Below are positions 13,448 through 17,107 of a stretch of 17,107 nt of DNA, one piece after another. The notes beneath the pieces are model-generated. The model ran no database searches, was not told the origin of the DNA, and worked only from the letters and a program-made list of their open reading frames with translations. The DNA comes from Ottowia sp. (GTDB taxonomy: Bacteria > Pseudomonadota > Gammaproteobacteria > Burkholderiales > Burkholderiaceae_C). The stretch lies in the NCBI GenBank assembly GCA_023228705.1, contig JALOAS010000068.1, forward strand, positions 1 through 17,107, written 5' to 3'. How positions within the stretch are numbered: position 1 is the first letter of the stretch; each line of letters starts with the position of its first letter. Position numbers and translations under genes: made by a program.

Positions 13448-14588
13448 GCGTCGATTTTAGAGGCGCGGACGGCGCGGCCCGCGTCGGCGGGGCAAAGAGC
13501 CGCAGCAGCATGTATCCCAGCGCCACGAAGGGCCACAGCCCGCCTATCCATTCGGTCAGTCCAAAGAAATGAATGAACCGCCCCTGCTCCCAGGACTGGC
13601 GTGCCGTGGCAAAGTACACGCTCTCGGCCGCGCCGTTGACGATGACCAGCTGCACCACCAGCGCGGCAATGAGCAGCGCCATGTCCATGCGCGCCGGCAG
13701 CGCCAGCCAGGCCAGCACCGGCGCAGCGCAGGCTGCAGCCGCAACGCCCCAAAGCACGGGCGGCGTGGTCCAGGCCCAGGCGTGCGCCGGCCCCCAGGCC
13801 AGCGCCGCCGACAGCGACAGCACGGCCACGCCGCCGGCCAGCGCCAGCGCGGCAAAGACCAGGCGCCGCCTGCGCTGGCGTATGACCACGAACCCCAGCA
13901 GGCAGGGTACCAGTGCGCCCAGCGCCACGGCCAGGGTCTCGGTGCTGTGCAGCAGCGGCTCCAGCTCGAACTCGCGCAGCGGCATGAGGTCGAAAAACGC
14001 CGTGCCCTCAAGCAGCGCGGCGACCCCGTCTTCCACCCGCTCGAGCACGCGACCCATGCCGTACGCCACCATCGTGGGTGAGAGCAGCCCCACCGGCCAC
14101 AGCGCGAGCAGGACCAGCGCGCCGCGGGAATGCGGCGCAAACCAGCGCACGCGCCAGCGTTGCCAGCGCTCGACGTGCCCGTAGCGCAGCGCCAGCCCCG
14201 CCACCAGCGCGCCGGCCAGGGCACCCGATACGTTGAACGCAAAATCCACGTTGGACGCCACGCGCAGCGGCAGGTACGACTGCAGGCACTCCATGGAAAA
14301 TGACAGCAGCAGCGCCAGCAACACCGCGAGCAGCATCGCCATCCCGATCCGCAACAGACGCGCCAGCGTCAGCGTCAGCAGGAATCCGAAGGGTGCGTAG
14401 CCGGCAAAGTTGGTCAACAGGTCAAAACGGGTCCAGTATTGCGGCCAGGGCGCCTGCAGGTAGGCCCACGGCGCAATGCCCTGATCGTGCCAGCCGGAAA
14501 ACGGGAACAGGCTGGCGTAGACGATCAGCGCGGCGTAGAGCAGCGTCAGCGGCAGAACGGCAGACGGCGGCGCTGGTGTCATGTGCAT
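13440..14588 (-). CDS. VanZ-family integral membrane protein, long form
   Basis: The 382-residue product is an inner-membrane protein. Its first roughly 135 residues fit a VanZ domain: an N-terminal helix (LLYAALIVYASLFPFSGW), then the conserved region DLLTNFAGYAPFGFLL, the segment SFSMECLQSYLPLRVASNVDF and the small-residue helix NVSGALAGALVAGLAL. VanZ in enterococci gives low-level teicoplanin resistance, but the role of chromosomal homologues is unknown. A C-terminal extension of about 240 residues with several more hydrophobic segments follows and is not part of the classical domain. The frame starts immediately after the hemJ-like stop (TGAATG), with a second ATG two codons later (14582). 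It overlaps the ferredoxin start, so it is firmly in the operon. Confidence 0.87.
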   Translation of the reverse strand: MHMTPAPPSAVLPLTLLYAALIVYASLFPFSGWHDQGIAPWAYLQAPWPQYWTRFDLLTNFAGYAPFGFLLTLTLARLLRIGMAMLLAVLLALLLSFSMECLQSYLPLRVASNVDFAFNVSGALAGALVAGLALRYGHVERWQRWRVRWFAPHSRGALVLLALWPVGLLSPTMVAYGMGRVLERVEDGVAALLEGTAFFDLMPLREFELEPLLHSTETLAVALGALVPCLLGFVVIRQRRRRLVFAALALAGGVAVLSLSAALAWGPAHAWAWTTPPVLWGVAAAACAAPVLAWLALPARMDMALLIAALVVQLVIVNGAAESVYFATARQSWEQGRFIHFFGLTEWIGGLWPFVALGYMLLRLFAPPTRAAPSAPLKSTHE

Positions 14589-15017
14589 TCAGAACGGCTT
14601 CACCACCACCAGCACAACCACTGCCAACAGCAGCAGCACCGGCAGTTCGTTGAACCAGCGAAACCAGACATGGCCGCGGACCTGCTGCGCGCGTTCGAAT
14701 CGCTGCAACAGGCGGCCACACAGGCCATGATAGGCAATCAGCAGCAGCACCAGCAACAGCTTGGCGTCAAGCCAGCCGTTGCCGGGACCCCGGCCTATGC
14801 CGTAGTGCAGCCACAGTACCAGGCCAAAGGCCAGCGCTGGCACCGCCAGCAGCGTCATGAAACGGTACAGCTTGCGGCCCATGAGCAGCAGGCGCTCGCG
14901 CTCGGCGTCCGAGCCCGCTGGCACCATCGCCAGGTTGACGAAAATCCGCGGCAGGTAGAACAGCCCGGCAAACCAGCTGATGACAAAAACAATGTGCAGC
15001 GCCTTGATCCACAGCAT
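14589..15017 (-). CDS. hemJ: HemJ-like protoporphyrinogen oxidase / CopD-family membrane protein
   Basis: The 142-residue product has four membrane segments and matches the HemJ (UPF0093) family, which oxidises protoporphyrinogen IX to protoporphyrin IX in many proteobacteria lacking HemG and HemY. Diagnostic features are the N-terminus MLWIKALHIVFVISWFAGLF with conserved H8, the segment WLDAKLLLVLLLIAYH with K86 and H97, and the end RWFNELPVLLLL. The start ATG at 15017 has a good Shine-Dalgarno (GGAGG, seven bases upstream). The frame continues open far upstream but only as a shadow of hemB. The adjacent divergent hemB supports a heme role. The CopD-like family name is sometimes used for the same fold, so the enzymatic call is inference from homology. 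Confidence 0.88.
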   Translation of the reverse strand: MLWIKALHIVFVISWFAGLFYLPRIFVNLAMVPAGSDAERERLLLMGRKLYRFMTLLAVPALAFGLVLWLHYGIGRGPGNGWLDAKLLLVLLLIAYHGLCGRLLQRFERAQQVRGHVWFRWFNELPVLLLLAVVVLVVVKPF

Positions 15018-15236
15018 GATCCGGCCTCCCGTCTCGTGGTCGTTGCCCGTGCAGCCCGCCCGGAATCCGGGGTCCGCAGCCGCTCTTGGCAGCAGCCCCG
15101 CAGGGCAAGGAATGCGGCAGCCGCGAGCCGGCCGGCAAGCGCTCCGGCTGCAACACCCAAGTGTATCGGCAGCGGGACATTTTGCGCCACCAGCCCCAAA
15201 TCCGACGGCAGCGGGCAAATGCGGCACAATTTGCCC
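15018..15236. promoter_or_regulatory. Shared hemJ/hemB divergent promoter region
   Basis: No gene lies in these 219 bases. They contain a direct repeat CGGCAGCGGG at 15167-15176 and 15206-15215 (39 bases apart) and the perfect 8-8-8 dyad ending at 15236. A small CCCGG-AAT-CCGGG hairpin lies near 15058-15070 on the hemJ side. A -10-like CACAAT at 15225-15230 overlaps the dyad, but no good -35 is evident. Confidence 0.5.
15213..15236 (+). promoter_or_regulatory. Perfect dyad abutting the hemB start codon (candidate operator or RNA hairpin)
   Basis: GGGCAAAT (15213-15220) and ATTTGCCC (15229-15236) are perfect inverted repeats separated by eight bases (GCGGCACA). The right arm ends at the base before the ATG of hemB and occupies the place of a Shine-Dalgarno, which is otherwise absent. 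It may be a repressor or activator site for the divergent hem genes, or an RNA stem that controls hemB translation. Confidence 0.55.
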
Positions 15237-16262
15237 ATGATTCCATTCCAGCCCGCGCCCTTTCCCACCTCGCGCCCGCGCCGCCTGCGCCGCGACGAGG
15301 CCACGCGCCGCCTCGTGCGCGAAAACACGCTGTCCGTCAACGACCTGATATACCCCGTATTTGTCATCGACGGCCAGAACCAGCGCCAGGACGTGGCGCC
15401 CATGCCCGGCGTGCAGCGCCTGTCCATGAACCTGCTGCTGCCGGTGGCCGAAGACTGCGTCCGGCTCGGCATCCCAGTCATGGCGCTGTTCCCCGCCATC
15501 GAGCCGCACCTGAAGGACGAGCAGGGATCCGAATCGATCAACCCCGACGGCCTGATTCCCCGCACGGTGCGCGCGCTCAAGAAGGAATTCCCGGACCTGG
15601 GCGTGCTGACCGACGTGGCGCTGGACCCGTACAGCAGCCACGGCCAGGACGGCCTGATTGACGAAACCGGCTACATCCTCAACGACGAGACCGTGGCACA
15701 GCTGGTCAAGCAGGCGCTGGCGCATGCAGCGGCCGGCGTGGACATCATTGCCCCCAGCGACATGATGGACGGCCGCGTCGGTGCCATCCGGCAGGCGCTG
15801 GACCGCCAGGGACACCCGCTGACGCGCATCATGGCGTACAGCGCCAAGTACGCCAGTGCCTTCTACGGCCCGTTCCGCGACGCCGTGGGCTCGGCAGCCA
15901 ACCTGGGGAAGAGCAACAAGTTTGTCTACCAGATGGACCCGGCCAACGGCAACGAAGCGCTGCGCGAGGTGGCGCTGGACCTGCAGGAAGGCGCAGACAT
16001 GGTCATGGTCAAGCCGGGCCTGCCGTATCTGGATATCCTGCGCCGCGTAAAGGACGCGTTTGGCGTGCCCACCTTTGCCTACCAGGTCAGCGGCGAATAC
16101 GCCATGCTCAAGGCGGCAGCGCAAAACGGCTGGCTGGACCACGACCAGGTCATGATGGAGAGCCTCCTGGGCTTCAAACGGGCAGGCGCCGATGGCGTGC
16201 TCACCTACTTTGCCCCGGCGGCCGCGCGCCTGCTGCGGGACGCAACGCCGGGCGCTGCCTGA
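15237..16262 (+). CDS. hemB: Delta-aminolevulinic acid dehydratase (porphobilinogen synthase)
   Basis: HemB condenses two 5-aminolevulinate molecules to porphobilinogen, the second common step of tetrapyrrole synthesis, in the cytoplasm. The 341-residue product has the N-terminal arm (RPRRLRRDEATRRLVREN), IAPSDMMDGRVGAIR, the first active-site lysine in MAYSAKYASAFYGPFRDA (K204) and the Schiff-base lysine in MVMVKPGLPYLDI (K259). The region that holds the zinc cysteines in zinc enzymes reads DVALDPYSSHGQDG, with Asp and Ala instead of Cys, so it belongs to the Mg-type, zinc-independent group like that of Pseudomonas. The ATG at 15237 is fixed by family alignment; the long upstream open frame is a shadow. 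There is no Shine-Dalgarno; a perfect dyad ends at the start codon. Confidence 0.97.
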   Translation: MIPFQPAPFPTSRPRRLRRDEATRRLVRENTLSVNDLIYPVFVIDGQNQRQDVAPMPGVQRLSMNLLLPVAEDCVRLGIPVMALFPAIEPHLKDEQGSESINPDGLIPRTVRALKKEFPDLGVLTDVALDPYSSHGQDGLIDETGYILNDETVAQLVKQALAHAAAGVDIIAPSDMMDGRVGAIRQALDRQGHPLTRIMAYSAKYASAFYGPFRDAVGSAANLGKSNKFVYQMDPANGNEALREVALDLQEGADMVMVKPGLPYLDILRRVKDAFGVPTFAYQVSGEYAMLKAAAQNGWLDHDQVMMESLLGFKRAGADGVLTYFAPAAARLLRDATPGAA

Positions 16263-16375
16263 CCCATGACGCGGCCCGGGTACTTGCGCGGCTCCCAGCC
16301 AGGCTGCGCCAGGGCGGGGTTCATCGACCAGCAGACCGGACCAGCCCGGCACCGCACCGCCGTGCCACCCACGCC

Positions 16376-16804
16376 ATGAAACGCGACCCGCGCCTGGTCG
16401 GCCTCTCGCGCGAGCACCATCATGCACTGACACTGTCGGTGCGACTCAGGAAAGCCGCGCAGGATGGGACCGCCGACGCGCTGGTTGCCGCGGCCCGTGA
16501 CCTGGTGCGCACCTTCTACATCGACCTGGCGCCGCATTTCCAGGTCGAGGAAGAGCTGCTGCTGCCCGCGCTGGAGGCACAGGGCGCCACAGGCCGCGGA
16601 CTGGCCGCACGCGCACGCGAGGACCATGCTTGGCTGCGCCGGGGCGCCGCGCTTGCAGCCGCCGGCCAGACGCGGCACCTGGCCGCATACGCCGAGCGCA
16701 TGGCTGCGCACGTGCGCTTTGAGGAACGCGAACTCTTTGAACATGCGCAAGCCACGCTGGACGACGCCGTACTGCAGCAGATCGGCCAGGCACGGCCTGC
16801 CTGA
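16376..16804 (+). CDS. Hemerythrin HHE cation-binding domain protein
   Basis: The 142-residue product is a single four-helix hemerythrin-like domain. Metal ligands fit the HHE pattern: SREHHHAL (H14-H16), HFQVEEELLLPAL (H54 and E58/E59), EDHAW (H84) and HVRFEERELF (H112 and E116/E117). Such proteins bind a di-iron centre and are linked to oxygen or nitric oxide sensing, iron storage or stress defence. The specific role is unknown. It starts 113 bases after hemB on the same strand, so it may share its transcript. A 7-bp hairpin (16807-16833) follows its stop codon. There is no signal peptide. Confidence 0.88.
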   Translation: MKRDPRLVGLSREHHHALTLSVRLRKAAQDGTADALVAAARDLVRTFYIDLAPHFQVEEELLLPALEAQGATGRGLAARAREDHAWLRRGAALAAAGQTRHLAAYAERMAAHVRFEERELFEHAQATLDDAVLQQIGQARPA

Positions 16805-16806
16805 GC

Positions 16807-16833
16807 GCGGGACAACCACAGATCCCGTCCCGC
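16807..16833 (+). terminator. Stem-loop just after the hemerythrin gene
   Basis: GCGGGAC (16807-16813) and GTCCCGC (16827-16833) are perfect 7-base complements around a 13-base loop, starting two bases after the stop codon. No T-run follows, so termination would be weak or Rho-dependent. Confidence 0.35.
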
Positions 16834-16934
16834 CGCGGCAGCATACTCACCGGCACCACTGCGCCTTGCGGCTTGAGGTACATTAGCGATGAGCCGCAGC
16901 AGGGCACCGCCTCCCGGCGCCGCATCGCCAGCCC

Positions 16935-16961
16935 GCAACAGCAGTGCAGCTGCTGCGTTGC
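16935..16961 (+). other. Bulged stem-loop in the tehB-like leader
   Basis: GCAACAGCAG (16935-16944) pairs with CTGCT and GTTGC (16950-16954, 16957-16961) with a two-base bulge, giving ten pairs around a five-base loop. It lies about 60 bases before the start of the last gene. A second small stem, GCATG-AAAGG-CATGC (16999-17013), places an AAAGG Shine-Dalgarno-like run in its loop. Confidence 0.35.
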
Positions 16962-17022
16962 GCCCCGAGCGCGGTTCGTGCGCCTCTCGTTCCCTACCGC
17001 ATGAAAGGCATGCATCAAGACA

Positions 17023-17107
17023 ATGACACAAGCAACCCGTGAAGCCGATTACTTTGCCACCCGATATGGCCTCACGGCCACGCACAGCGAGGTGCTGGAC
17101 GCGAGCA
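17023..17107 (+). CDS. tehB: TehB-like SAM-dependent methyltransferase, first 28 codons (runs off the right edge)
   Basis: Only the N-terminus is present. It reads MTQATREADYFATRYGLTAT and continues HSEVLDAS. The part YFATRYGLTATHSEVLDA closely resembles the start of TehB proteins as I recall the E. coli one (YFTDKYELTRTHSEVLEA). TehB is a SAM-dependent methyltransferase linked to tellurite resistance. The SAM-binding motif would lie beyond the window and cannot be checked. The ATG at 17023 is chosen by this match. AAAGG lies 14 bases upstream, a long spacing for a Shine-Dalgarno. Confidence 0.72.
   Translation, partial: MTQATREADYFATRYGLTATHSEVLDAS

Noticed and set aside
14589..16433. 614-codon minus-strand frame across hemB and hemJ
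   Set aside because: Only its last 142 codons from the ATG at 15017 are a real protein (HemJ-like); the rest is antisense to hemB.

Overview
The window is the chromosomal replication-origin neighbourhood of a GC-rich betaproteobacterium. The organism is most likely from Burkholderiales and probably close to Comamonadaceae. This rests on the gene order (gyrB-dnaN-dnaA leftward, rpmH-rnpA-yidD-yidC rightward), the protein sequences and the GC-rich codon use; no database search was possible. The window is core genome. I see no phage, insertion sequence, CRISPR array, tRNA or rRNA.

Left part (1-6014, minus strand): the 5' two-fifths or so of an MFS transporter that runs off the left edge, then gyrB, dnaN and dnaA, which supply DNA gyrase subunit B, the replicative sliding clamp and the initiator. 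A perfect DnaA box at 6021-6029 lies just upstream of dnaA. Between it and rpmH is a 380-base non-coding stretch that holds a good sigma70-type promoter and a structured leader.

Middle (6398-10847, plus strand): rpmH, rnpA, yidD and yidC form the usual ribosomal protein / RNase P / membrane insertase cluster. The mnmE gene that often follows yidC is absent. In its place are a small one-TM protein of unknown function and a TauE/SafE-type permease, each behind a hairpin-rich spacer. A 363-base convergent spacer follows, holding heptad and 19-mer tandem repeats flanked by several perfect hairpins.

Right part: a compact leftward five-gene run (15017 to 11211) encodes a HemJ-like protein, a long VanZ-family membrane protein, a thioredoxin-like 2Fe-2S ferredoxin, an alpha/beta hydrolase and a DacA-type D,D-carboxypeptidase. 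The first genes abut or overlap, so they are probably cotranscribed. Divergent from it is hemB, so two heme-pathway genes share a 219-base promoter region. That region contains a perfect 8-8-8 dyad ending at the base before the hemB start codon. A hemerythrin-like protein follows, and then the first 28 codons of a TehB-like methyltransferase that runs off the right edge.

The genes are mostly textbook. The most unusual signals are non-coding: the hemB dyad, the repeat-rich convergent spacer, the hairpin next to a -10-like element upstream of the permease, and the uncertain dnaA start beside the DnaA box.
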